This document shows positions 11,389 to 23,035 of a stretch of 64,000 nt of DNA, in pieces (within the stretch, counting starts at the first letter, position 1; each line of letters starts with the position of its first letter). The translations under genes were made by a program, and so were the position numbers. The notes beneath the pieces are model-generated. The model did no database searches. It worked only from the letters and a program-made list of their open reading frames with translations, and had not been told where the DNA came from. Origin of the DNA: Thuidium tamariscinum (lineage: Eukaryota > Streptophyta > Bryopsida > Hypnales > Thuidiaceae); NCBI GenBank assembly GCA_947034885.2, contig OX344752.2, positions 1,116,001 through 1,180,000 of the forward strand, in the 5' to 3' direction.

Positions 11389-12972
11389 TATATCCCAAGT
11401 GGTGACCACAACCACCAAATTGTCTTTGTCTATGGAAAGTAAAGCAATTGAGTCTGATAGTGTACTCAAAAATGTTGCACTAGAGTGGCATGCATCTCTC
11501 TTTGTATGCACTTGTTTACTAAAGTTGGGACCCATAGAATTCATACCTTGCTAGCTACAATTGAATGGGTGTCTCTGTTGAACTTCACTTTTTTTGGCAT
11601 TAGCCTCTTCCGCTACTACTGTAGTGCTTTTTCTTAACCTTCTCCTTCCTTTTCTTGCTTTTTTGCTTGAATGTTTCTTTTTGTATTTCTTCTCTTCTTG
11701 TATGAGCTTGTGCATTGTTTTTTGGAATTCTATTTCACTCACCAACTTCTCTCTTTGAATAACATCCAATCATATAGAGGAAAAGAGAACAACTTGGAAC
11801 CTACCAAAAGAGATTCCTTGACCTACACCACCAATTGAGAGGTACAGTGTCAATCCTCCATTGGACAAATCTACAACAATTGACAATTAGATAATTGGAT
11901 TTGATAATAGTGTGATGGAAAATGTGCGCATGCATAAACTCTTCACACCCACGAGTCAACAAAAGACATAGCAGTTGCCACAAGAACAAATTAGAAGGGC
12001 CAAAACAACAGAAATGACAATGAAGATGGAGCCTATACCAAAAATAGAAGACAATAAGGATAAAATAGTATAGAATGCTACACGAAATGGACAAATCCAA
12101 AGACACGTAATTAGACAATTGATTATATAAATCACTTTGAATATCCTCTTATACAATCCAATTACCAAATCCTAAAGTCTTTACTATGGTCAAGTTGTAA
12201 GGTCTTGGCAATATATAGGAGACGGCTTGAAAACAATTCGGGCATTAAGAATTACTTTTATAAAAGCATTTAAAATTGTGCACATCGTTCTTAATACAAA
12301 GCAATCTATAAATGGTGGTAAATGAGGGTTATATGTACATGGTTCAAGAATATTGAGGAAGTGAAATATAAGACTGTGACATTCCATCTTATATCTTAAA
12401 TTATTTTTTGAGTTATTATAAGACAAAATGAATGCTCTAAAAAGAATGCATTAAAATTTTATTAGTAGTAGCCAATGAATGCACACTTTCGTATAGCTCC
12501 TTCCTAAGAAAGTGGTGCTCTTTGTTGGCCAAGTGTATGGGTCAATTTTTAATTCACACGCATACTCATTTACTATGACTTTCACCATTTCCAACATGTT
12601 TGTTAAATAAGTCTTGAATTGACTTGGCTAGTTTATAGCCTCATTAGGTGCCATTATTGATGTACAATCTAGGCAACATTGCCTCTCTACAACACCTTGA
12701 CTTCAGAAAATCATAAGTAATTGAAACCAACATACAAAATTTTCGAAAAACAAGGTCTCCTTTAGTCTGTAATTTGCCTTCCTTTGAGTATTATACCTTT
12801 ATTTTTCCACTCCTTACATTTTTGTGTAGACCTTCATTTCTTGTTAATGCTCCATTTTTGAGCCTCTTACCTTAGTAACTTTCCTACTATAGTCAAGTTG
12901 CGAGGTCTTGGAAGTATATAGTCACAATCCAATTATCAAATCCTATAGTCTCTACTATAGCCAACTTTCAAT
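11389..12972. other. Intergenic DNA with a duplicated segment, no confirmed gene
   Basis: A segment of about 75 bp at 12145-12219 (ACAATCCAATTACCAAATCC...) recurs in rearranged order at 12888-12970. A lysine/arginine-rich minus-strand frame of 72 codons (11551-11769) is the only open frame of note. It has no recognised domain and AT-rich codons like the background. The rest shows no gene or terminal repeat. Confidence 0.5.
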
Positions 12973-13130
12973 CACTACAAGAGAAAGGGATTTCTTAAAT
13001 GAGTTATTAAATATAGTCCTAGATACAAAACATGATCTTTTCAGAGATTTTCATTAAATGATCATCATTTATAATCTTATATTTAGGACTATATTTGAAA
13101 ATTGACTTTTAAAAACCACTTTTTCTTGTA
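12973..13130. mobile_element. Small CACTA-type MITE
   Basis: The left end CACTACAAGAGAAAGGGATT starts at 12973, and an inverse end (CCACTTTTTCTTGTA) finishes near 13130 with the last bases worn. The pair can fold back, and inner stretches such as TAGTCCTAGATA and TATTTAGGACTA also pair. At about 158 bp with no coding capacity, it fits a deletion derivative of the same TIR type as 4453-11388. Confidence 0.6.
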
Positions 13131-13252
13131 TAAAATTCACAACATAGAGTTTGGAGTGTGATTGGGTTATGGTTGGTATTGAAGATAGTATAGTTCTAAG
13201 ATAAAAAAAGGTTTTACATAGGCAAGGGTTTATAGTTTCCAAATAATTAATG

Positions 13253-13504
13253 CATTCAATAGAAGAGATTTGAGGGGTGTAAGAAGGTGTGAGTTCCTGT
13301 AGTCTAAGAACGCAATAAAGTACAAAATTGCACAAATTTGATGTGGTATGGGTAGTGCCACATAATTTTTTTTAGACTTCTTTTTGCATTTCAGGATCCA
13401 ATTTTTTTAAAAATTTAAAAACCAGCCTGATCATAGTAGATTCAAGAACTGTTTCAAGAACAATCCCAAAACAGCCCTTTGGAGGCCTCAAATTTCATCT
13501 AATG
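13253..13504. mobile_element. CATTAG-family MITE (family B), copy 2
   Basis: The right end is well kept (CCTCAAATTTCATCTAATG, ending 13504). The left end is worn (CATTCAATAGAAGAGATTTG). The middle has the family's TGCCACATAA segment and a CCCAAAACAGCC stretch. No clear target duplication is visible. Confidence 0.7.
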
Positions 13505-14419
13505 CATTTGTGATGGGTTTGTAACTACCTCATTCTTTATAAATAGTACAAGATGTGCAAGACAAATTTGTGAATAAAAATAAATTTTGACCCATTACAA
13601 TTTTCTAACTGTTACTTGTCAAAATTGTGTTTTTATTAAGTTCTTTATATTTTTGTTAAATATTATAATTGGAAATAATGTAGGTGATGTAGATGAATTG
13701 GTGAAGGGACATATAAATTATATGAAGCAATACTCATAAATGCACTTTGTTATTTGACTTCATTATATGGCTATTATCATGGGGTATGATAAATCAATAC
13801 CATGTAGTAGTATATTTTATTGTTTTGATCATTGTGACACCATGATCAATTTGTCTCTAACTCTAACTCTTTGAGTGAATTTTCATCACTTGAATAAAAC
13901 TTTTGAATTTAAATCAACTTGAAATTTCATCTTAGAAGAGTGCATGTCATATTATATATCATATAAAATATTGAATATCCTTTGAAGTGAGGTTTGACAA
14001 AGAAATCCCTATAACGTTGTAGGAGACCACTCTGGTCCAATGGATGACAAGGAATTTTGGCATGTAGGATAGAATTGCAATCATTCATCCTTGATTTTAG
14101 GATTGGAAAGTCAAGATCTTCTATAGTTCTTTGACTTCAAATGAGTTTTTTTGAATATTTTATTATCAAAGATTCTCACAATTTTAGAAATCATGAATTT
14201 CACATAGACCCCCCGCGTCTTTCCATGGTTGAGGCTTCAAAGATATAAGCACATGACAATCTAAATTGTTGAAGAATGAAGTTCAATTCCTATATTTTTC
14301 AAATTTTGTAGAATTGATTTTTAAAGTTTGAAATTAAAAAGAAATAACCATATGTTTTTCCTTAAAGAAAAATTAAAGTGTTAAACAATGCTCTACAAAT
14401 TTTGACGTATTTAAAACAG
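13505..14419. other. AT-rich intergenic DNA, no gene seen
   Basis: No open frame of note, RNA gene or terminal repeat was found. Confidence 0.55.
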
Positions 14420-14427
14420 CATGCAAT

Positions 14428-14788
14428 CAGGGTTGTTCTGCCGGACATTGCGACATTGCGACAGACAGACGTCATGCAACGTCTAGTAGAGCCCTCGTGA
14501 CGTCTCATTGACTAAAAATCAAGTTGACTTAAAAATAAATCATTAGAAATTTAAAATTTTGACATATATAAGTTGGGTTTCAATTAAGTGTTTCAATTTT
14601 ATGAATACATATTACATTCTTCATTTGGGTTCATAGTAATAGTAAGATTTTCATTTTTTTGAGCTGCTGAAAATGGACTTTTGCGACGAGGTGGGACGCC
14701 CTTCGTAACAAGTTGTCACTGTGACACGCGACATTGGACGTCGTACACGACACCCAAACCCAAAAATATGTTCGACAAGACAACCCTG
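14428..14788. mobile_element. hAT-type MITE, 361 bp
   Basis: The terminal inverted repeats are CAGGGTTGTTCTGCCGGACA on the left and the inverse of CAGGGTTGTCTTGTCGAACA on the right. The 8-bp sequence CATGCAAT flanks both ends (14420-14427 and 14789-14796). An 8-bp duplication with CAGGG termini is diagnostic of hAT elements. The interior is relatively GC-rich with repeated GCGACA and GACGTC motifs and no open frame, so it is a non-autonomous derivative. Confidence 0.88.
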
Positions 14789-14796
14789 CATGCAAT

Positions 14797-16377
14797 GTAT
14801 ACTTACCTAATTGAATGCCATGAAAGCCAAAAATAAATAATCAATCTATTAGTTATTCATTTACATTATATACAATACTCTCTACATTTTTATATAATGA
14901 ACACCTTTGATCAACTTAAAACTTATGTACAAAAAATCCACTTAAATGAGTCACCTTGTGATGGGAGGACAAATTGAATTATTTTAAAATAAGCCACCTT
15001 CATTGATATCATGTATCCAAATGTACCAATTCAATTTATATAATGCATATACATATAAATGAAACCACATTAGAAATAGTAAAAATAGTTATTAAAGAAA
15101 AAGAGACTTTTCTTCAAGTTCCAAGAAATTGATCAATAGAAATTTTCTTCTACAAATCTACCAACTTATAAAGCTACAATCACATTACAAAAATTACAAA
15201 GTGTTAGAATTTAAATATAAATTTTATTTTAAAAATTATTGAGATTTTTTGTTATCCAAACTTAAGTTTCAAAGTTTCAAAAAATATTTAAAAAATTATA
15301 AAAAAAGAAGGTGTCACTAGTAGCTCAAAGAGTGGCAAAGATTTGGTTTGTAATTTCTGAATAGATTAATGATAATAATAATAGCAATATTTGCATTAAC
15401 ATTTTTCAATTACTAGTCTAGTTTAATTTTTTTCTAAAATTTACAATATAAAAGATGGAATTATTTATAGATGGAATTTTCAATTGTAGGTTTTAAATCT
15501 TATTTGTAAATGTTTGCAATAGGAATTGTAAGATAAAGGTAATGGAAAATTCAAAATCCACGACTTTTGTTTATAAACCTAGGCAATTTATAAGCTATGG
15601 CTAATTAGTGTATAGACAATTCTTTATGCACTTTTGTTCAGTCAATGTACACTCTTCTCTATGTTGATAACATTTTAATTCCTAGATCACTTACATAAAT
15701 GTTTTGAAATTATAAAAACTTTGATGGACTCTCTATCACACTTTAAATTTATATTTAGATGGAGAGTTTATTGAAATTTTTATTTTCCAAAACAAATTAT
15801 CTTGAAGATATAAAATTTTGAAACTTCTCATGCAATTATATTATAATTACCACAATTTGTGTAAAGAATGCCAATATTTTGAGAAAAAAGATTCAATTTT
15901 AATTCCATATTTAGATTCTAATTCTAATTCCACCTAAATATTTTCACTAATGACTGCATAGAAAATTTTGAATAATTAAAAATAATTAAATTCTTTTTAA
16001 TTCAGACAAATAATAAATCATCTAAAAAATTTATATTTTATAAGAATTCAATCATCTATAGATGGAAATAGATATATGAGAAGATTTAGTTAACTTACAA
16101 ATAAAAAAGTTGTAAATTTACAACTTATTCTTCTTTGAAGTTAACTAAATTTTGTTAAGAATCAAAGTAGTATAACAATGCGCTGGTCTTTCACTATGTG
16201 TCTCATTTAAAATATGAAATTAAATTTTTTTAATTTTGATTTTCTTAAGTAGATGAAATATTGATTTATTTGTGTGTGTATATATATATATAAATAACAT
16301 ATCACAATTGAATGGGAGATCATTTGAAGATTTGAAAATCCTAGAAAACAATGTAAAGTAGTATATTACAATTTTTG
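14797..16377. other. AT-rich intergenic DNA, no gene seen
   Basis: No coding region, RNA gene or terminal repeat was recognised. There is a short TA microsatellite near 16278-16292. Confidence 0.55.
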
Positions 16378-16379
16378 TA

Positions 16380-17770
16380 CAGTGGGGTATCAATCAAAAT
16401 GTCATTTTCGAATTCGTAGTGTGAAAAAATTTCAGTACTACCAACTTTGAAAGCCTTCAGAGAGCTCAAAAATTGATATTTTACCACGAAATTTTTATAA
16501 TAGCATCATCTTTAAGTAAATTGTATTTATGCTAAATTTCAACACCAAAAGATTCACCGAATAAAAGTTATTCAAAATCTACCAACATTGGTAGATGTGG
16601 AAATTTTTTCATTGCTGCCAACTTTGACAACCTCCCAAAGATTGAATTATTTTTCTTTTGCCATGAAATTTTTGTCATGAAAAAATCTCTATGTTTTTAA
16701 TATGTATAAAAAATTTCAAGGTAAAATTTTCTTTTAAGAAAATATTTGAATTCTCCCATTAGGTGTAGTTTTGAGAAAATTTTCACAATTTCCAACTTTG
16801 ACACCCTTCCAAGGGCTAAAAAATTGGTTTCTTACTATGAATTTCTTTTTGTGAAGTCATATCTATGTTGATAATATGTGCTCTAAATTTCAAGTTCAAA
16901 TGAATTACCCAAAAAAAGATATTCAAAATCTCTCAACATGTGTAGTTGTGAGGAGGAGTTTTTGAGCCCTTAGTTTAGTGTTATTTTGTGGAGCAAAGTT
17001 TGACACAAATGTAAAAACTCAACCTCACAACTACACATGTTGAGAGATTTTGAATATCTTTTTTTGGGTAAGTGTTTTGAACTTGAAATTTGGAATATAC
17101 ATTATCAACATAAAGTTGATCTTATGCAAGAAAATTCATGTTAAATAGACAAATTTTTAGCCCTTGGGAGGGTGTCAAAGTCAACAATAGTGAAAATTTC
17201 CTCACAACTACACGTGTTGGGAGATTTTTTATATCTTTTTCTTGGTAATTCATTTGAACTTGAAATTTAGAGAACATATTATCAACATAGATATGACTTC
17301 ACAAAAAGAAATTCATGGTAAGAAACCAATTTTTTAGCCCTTAGGAGGGTGTCAAAGTTGGAAATTGTGAAAATTTTCTCAAAACTACACCTGTTGGGAG
17401 ATTTCAAATATCTTCTTTAAAAAAAATTTACCTTGAAATTTTTTATACATATTAAGAACATAGAGATTTTTTCATGACGAAAATTTTATAGCAAAAGAAA
17501 AATAATTCAATCTTTGGGAGGTTGTCAAAGTTGGCAACAATGGAAAAATTTCACAGCTACCAATGTTGGTAGAATTTGAATAACTTTTTTTCGGTGAATC
17601 TTTTGGCATTGCAATTTAGCATTCATATAATTAACTTACATATGATGCTGTGGTAGAAATTTCGTGATAAAATACCAATTTTTGAGTTCTCGAGAGGCTT
17701 TCAAAGTTGGCAGTATTGAAATTTTTCTCACTATGAATTCGAAAACGACATTTTGATTGGTACCCCACTG
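16380..17770. mobile_element. Foldback element of inverted tandem repeats, Tc1/mariner-like ends
   Basis: The outer ends are CAGTGGGGTATCAATCAAAA at 16380 and its inverse (CCCCACTG) at 17770, each flanked by TA (16378-16379 and 17771-17772). CAGTG termini with a TA duplication are typical of Tc1/mariner elements. The body is two long inverted arms. Each arm is a row of diverged repeats of about 177 bp, recognisable by the phrase CCAACTTTGA. It begins near 16441, 16618 and 16793 on the left arm, and its inverse lies near 17170, 17347, 17523 and 17702 on the right. The right arm thus has about one more unit than the left, and the loop lies near 16975-17010. No transposase is present. Transcription would give a hairpin of several hundred bases. 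Confidence 0.85.
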
Positions 17771-17772
17771 TA

Positions 17773-19694
17773 CACTTATTGTATTATGCAATTGCCCTCA
17801 ATAATGATTTGATTCTTCAAATTCTTGTATACAATATATCTCTATTTTAATGTCAAATACAAAATTGAATGAATGTGTTAGGAGCTAATTTTCCTTTTTT
17901 AAAGTTTACTTTTACTTCCTTGAATTTTCTTAGTAACTTTTTTCTTGACAACATTAAAGGATCTTAGTAAGGAATTGAATGTTGAGGTCATATTACATGC
18001 TAGTACTTGTACTCAGAGACAAAAGCACAAGTTTGATTTTAAAATGTTTTACTAAAATAGTATTGGTTATACCAATATTAGATATTTAATCATATTCTTT
18101 ATATGTAATACTTCGTTGCCACCTTCTCAAAAAATGGACATTAATTAAAGATAAGCAGAATTCATCAATAATAAAACTAGTTTTTTTTTATAGACAAGGC
18201 AAGATAGATTAGTAGTGCTTAAATTCTATTCATGAATAAACTTTTAATTCCTAATTTTTTTCACCAAAAACACTCTAAAACTATCATTTTGAGTACAAGT
18301 TTAAAAATGTAAAAAAAAGACATTTTTGGATACATATAACTATAGGATCTTGTATTAATACATTGATTTCAAAAGATGAAAAAAAATTCAAAGCATTTCG
18401 ACTCTGAAAATTGAAAAATATTCATGTTTGAATTTATAGAAATCCATTTTTGAACCTTGCACAAAAATGGATAGATGCACTTTACAAGGTCACATTTGTA
18501 TGAAAAAATGTCCATGTTGGTTGTGCTTCTTTCAATTCATTCTTTAAGGCAAATTGACTATATGCTTGAAAATTTTCAAGTCATTTGGAATTGTACAACA
18601 TATAAGAAAAAAAATAATAAGTAGAAAGAAATAGAGAATGATTCAAACTATTAAATTGTTAAAAATTGAGTTGTGGAAATCCAAATTTCAATGGTCATTA
18701 TGTTGTAATAAACAATCTACATCCAGTTTTTAATTTTTTTTTCCAAAAATATTGAAAATTGAGATAAATGAGGGACTTTAAAGTTTATTGTCGAATAGGC
18801 AATTCATATAGGAATTTATAACTACCTACAAACTAAATGCTATTGATATAACTTTCATCTTCTTAATCAAAAAGGAATGTTAAAAAAAATTTCATATACA
18901 AATTTTTAAGAAACTAATTTTAAGTTTTTATTTGTTGTAAAAGTGATTTTCAAAGAATTTTTTTATTTTCTTGAGTTGCCTGCTCAATATTGAAAATTAC
19001 ATATCATACAATTTTTTAACCATGAAATCAAAAGTTATAAAATTATTGTTTCATAAAGTTATTCCTTGAATGTATGGTGTGTGAAAATTTTTAATTTAAA
19101 AAAAAAAAATTCATTTTGTAGTGAGCCATCCAAAAATGCTTTGTTGCAAAAGAATGCAATTTGGACATTTAGGGGTTAATAGAAAATCTATACAAAGCCT
19201 TCAACAATAAATACCTCCAATAAATTGTGTTTAGAAATTAATTGGTTAGACACTCCATTTGTCTCTTGCAATGAAATGTGGCACAAACAACGGTAAATTT
19301 TCATTAATTGAAGACACATATTGTAAAACATACAAACTTTAATCCAATCAATTATTAGCTTTATATCTTATTTGTGCACTTTTAGGTGTAATTGTGCACT
19401 TTTAGCTTTGTGGCATATCCAATGTGATGTAGAAAATGAACAATAATTTTGCATGTTTGTAGAAGACTAGCTATGAATGAAAATGCAAGTAGTTCTATAA
19501 TTTTTTGATGCATCATGAATTGACTACAAATTTTCAAAGATGCAAGGTGGAGGGTATTAAGAGTGTCATTTAGATGATGCCAAAATTCATTTGATGGGTA
19601 AGAAGAAATGACACTAGTGGTATCAAAACATATCATACAAAAGAAGCTATTAACAACACAAAGTGTACTCCAAAATGGACCATTTGTAAGAGTG
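17773..19694. other. AT-rich intergenic DNA, no gene seen
   Basis: There is no credible open frame or RNA gene. Open frames at 19382-19905 on the minus strand are interrupted by the family B MITE that begins at 19695 and have no recognised content. Confidence 0.5.
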
Positions 19695-19918
19695 CATTAG
19701 ATGAGATTTGGGGCCTCCGGAAGACTAGGGGTTTCCAAACTGCGGGAACACTGAAATTACCGCAGGAAAGAGTTTCATTGTCATGGGAACACAAAAACTG
19801 CACATTCCAATATAGTCGAGACCGTGTCATGTCATCAATTTTTTTTTGGAAACTACTGGCCATTGTTCCAAGAACAAACCTAAAACAACCCTCCCGAGGC
19901 CTCAAATCTCATATAATG
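19695..19918. mobile_element. CATTAG-family MITE (family B), copy 3
   Basis: The ends are CATTAGATGAGATTTGGGGC at 19695 and the inverse of CATTATATGAGATTTGAGGC at 19918. The middle contains the family's AGTCGAGACCGTGTCATGTC segment. At 224 bp it is the shortest well-bounded copy. The flanks (GTAAGAGTG and CCACGTCTA) show no duplication. Confidence 0.8.
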
Positions 19919-20254
19919 CCACGTCTATAGTACTAAAAATAGAATTGTACACCATTGAAAATGGCTCTTAACTCCACCTTACACTTGTCCTTGTCAAACA
20001 CACCATTTTGGATATCCTCCTTAATCATATTTCCTTCCAAAATAGAGGTCAAATTTGAAGAGTGGTCCATTCTAGATATAGTTATTGGAAAAAGTAGCAA
20101 GATAGTGATTATCATGGCATTGCATACTTCAACCAGGAAAAACTTACTTTAGTACAAGCACAAAGAACATGACCATTAAACAAAAATTTGGCAGAGGAAT
20201 GCATCTACAATGTACCCTCTACAATCTAGCCAATTCATAAGGATCTGGGTGGAT

Positions 20255-20466
20255 TGGCCCCCTCGCTTGGCCTTACCATGTTTTACCAGAGGTGCAATCA
20301 AAACAAAAAGCCCCCTAGTTTGGGCCGTGATCACCCCTACTTTCATCATCCCCTAGCTAATTTGCGGTCTCTGATTGCAAATATGAATTCAAAATTTGCA
20401 AAAAAAAATTTATGTGAAAAATAAAAAATTACAGCGTTTTACCCAAGTGGCCGAGCGAGGGGGTCA
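20255..20466. mobile_element. Small GC-ended TIR MITE (family C), copy 1
   Basis: TGGCCCCCTCGCTTGGCC at the left edge and GGCCGAGCGAGGGGGTCA at the right are near-perfect inverted termini around an AT-rich core (GATTGCAAATATGAATTC, AAAATTTGCAAAAAA). The same core and ends occur at 27702-27913 and, inverted and worn, at 26561-26750. At 212 bp it has no coding capacity. Target duplication is unclear. Confidence 0.7.
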
Positions 20467-21360
20467 GTTTTCCCTGCCCTTCATAAGGTTATGCAATTCC
20501 GCTTTCACTCCGAACTTCCTGTTGATTTACAGCTCGTACTATTGCAAAGCGGAAGCAGCGCCGAGGAAAGTTAACCAGCGGATGTTTATGGCCTCGGATG
20601 GACGGATGAGGACGAGGACGGATCGCTCGGCGATATTCCCGGAAATATTGCGAATTGGCGCTCCCCCAAGTATAATCAATTCCACGCCGCCCATTTCGCA
20701 TTTCCAAATTCCCGAGACTTTCAATTAAAGCCCAATCATTCGCGCTCGCGCTTGTAGCACCACATACCAGCTTCAATTTAGACAGCAAGAATTACAGTTC
20801 AATACTACCGAACCGTAACTTAAGTGGACAAGTAGCCACATGAAATAGCTTAAATGAGGTGGAGGGATGAGCGGGGGAAAGGCGACTGACTTCGCAGAGA
20901 ATAAAGAATCAACAATCGGCCTAAATGAATCGGCCTGAATGGAGGCAACTATTTACGTGACTGCTTCGATTCTTCAGTTCGAAGGGGAGTACGCTTAAAT
21001 AGAAAGCAAACTGAAACTGTCACGGCTTCCGTCGCATGAATGCGGCAAGTGTCCGAATGATCAATCACTTCAAGGTTCGGAAGGTTAAGTTAGGTACACT
21101 CGTAGCCCACAATCCAGATATGGCACCGGAATTGGCACCGTTTTAAGAATTGGGCTCCGCCGAATGCACCTAAATTGGCAGTTGGGGCTCTTGGATTCTG
21201 GAATTAGGGTTCGAAGTTTGTACAGGCAGCGAAATTTTGGCCCCGATGGATTTGGTGGGGACCCCAAAATGGACTGACATGGAGGAAGGCCGGCTACCTG
21301 GCTGGTCGTGAGTATGCACCGGATGAATACTTCATTCACCAATATTTCCCACATAATTTA
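20467..21360. other. GC-rich island of unknown nature
   Basis: This stretch has base composition like the exons and promoters of the real genes and unlike its AT-rich neighbours. It contains several overlapping open frames on both strands (for example 20396-20728 + and 20489-20788 -), none with a family I recognise. A TATA-like CTATTTAAGCG on the minus strand near 20995 suggests it could be an old promoter and first exon pointing left. It could equally be a decayed or captured gene fragment. A family C MITE abuts its left side. Confidence 0.4.
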
Positions 21361-22150
21361 ATAAGTAGTTTGTAGACTTCAGTGTACCAAACATTGAATC
21401 TTAATGGACTACAACTCAATTTGAACGGTCCAAAGATTTTTGCTTCAGTGGTGATTTTGAAGAAGAAAGACAAATTAATTTGCAAAACATTCTCTAGCTT
21501 TAAAAAATAATAATTTGTGATGATGTAGGTTAACCTCTATCATTTTTTTATATAAAAAAAACATCCATAACTAGACTAGTGTAAGGATGTGTGGAATTTT
21601 TTGCATATTTAACCATTGGATCTTCATTAGTCTCTTTTTTACTATAATAAATAGACTTCAAGAGGAGTCTATCCTTACAATTTTCATAGCAAGCAAACAT
21701 TAGATGAAGGAGAAACATGATCTAAAGTTGTAGTCATCAAAATGCACTTTGGTGAACTAAAATTGAACCTTGTATATTTAAATGATTCCCAAAAATTCAA
21801 TATACATTAGATTGATTTGAAAGCTTTACTTCACAAATTAGATTAGTTGATGCATTTTTTGACAAATTTTATTGAATTTTGGAACTAGATGTAGAGGGTA
21901 CACTTACTTCTCAAACGTCCAAAATGTACAAAATTCTATAGCTAGCCAAAACCTTCTACTTGATAAAGTTGGCTAGTGAACTTTAGTTTGTAATGTTGTT
22001 TAGAAGACTCCTCCAACTGGTGTTTACACTACAACTGGTCAAGACCTTTTACACAATATTCTATTGTCTTTCCATCTTGTTCAACATCCCACTAGTTGTT
22101 TCAAATAACCATGTCTGATTGAATCCTCATTGATGCACTTCTCCACCTTA
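21361..22150. other. AT-rich intergenic DNA, no gene seen
   Basis: Nothing recognisable on either strand. Confidence 0.5.
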
Positions 22151-23035
22151 GTGCAAAGCGGCCATTACACAAAGTTGGAATAAACGGGTTGGGACTGACC
22201 TTGTGCTGGTCCTCGCTTGTTAGTTACAACACCTGCAATTAACTTTAAGTCGCTTGGTTTGGTTTTCTAGGTTTAGAAAGAAAAAAAGGGATCTTTTTTT
22301 TTCTTAAAAGGAAAAAAAAACAAAACTCACCCAAGGATTGGCTCCTTTGGTTCTTTGTACTGTTTCCTCTATCAATGGAAATCGTCCATGTGTTAAAAAA
22401 AATAGAAAAAAATAGAAAAACCAAAATTGGAGTGAACGAATGAAGTCCAAATTTCGAATATGCCACTCCCACAAGCCCAGACTCCAGTGAGAGTGGGAAA
22501 TCGGCATGCGCTGACTTTGGAATTCGGATCTACCTTTTCCATGCAATTTGTGTGTGAGCTCACACATCAATGGTCGTCAATCAAGGACTGATCACTCTCC
22601 GAACTATTCTCTTAAACCGCCGAAACCGCCGAACTCCAAGTCTAAAAAGTACTCGGAGTATTATATTGAATGAGATTCCCCGCATTTCCGTTTCTACAGT
22701 AAAATTAACCAACCGCACCTACAGTTTATATGCCTTCATCGTTCCCCCCATCAGTACCGCATCACCTCTCGTGAACCAGCATTCCATCGTAGCTTCTTTC
22801 ACCCACCAAGCACCGATACTAAACTTTTCCCAACATTTGCAAGCATTTGCTCCACTCGTTTAGAATTGTGTTCAGGATCGTGTGGAGATTGCAGTTGGCA
22901 GAGTTGTGCATCTCTGCACCGAAGTAGCTAGTTTGATCAGTAGTAAGCCAGGTAGAATATGCAACAGATTTGAGTTTGCGTTGGAGTGCTGATCGATCTT
23001 GCCCTCGGAGGAAGTTTGAATCGATCTCAGAAGCA
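22151..23035 (+). promoter_or_regulatory. Upstream and presumed promoter/5' UTR region of the mannanase gene
   Basis: GC content rises from about 22440 toward the mannanase start codon, as at the eIF3a promoter. The open frames here (22570-22863 +, 22819-23121 -) show no protein family and are taken as chance. No TATA box or transcription start can be fixed from sequence. The extent is an estimate. Confidence 0.35.

Noticed and set aside
11551-11769. Minus-strand frame of 72 codons rich in Lys and Arg, possible small nuclear or ribosomal-like protein
   Set aside because: It has no recognised motif, its composition follows the AT-rich background, and it has no neighbouring splice structure or promoter signal.
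20445-20475. AAGTGGCCGAGCGAGGGGG looked like the 5' part of a serine tRNA
   Set aside because: There is no B box, acceptor stem or anticodon arm, and the motif is explained as the terminus of a family C MITE.
22570-22863. Plus-strand open frame of 97 codons just upstream of the mannanase
   Set aside because: It has no signal of conservation or family and lies where promoter and 5' UTR are expected.
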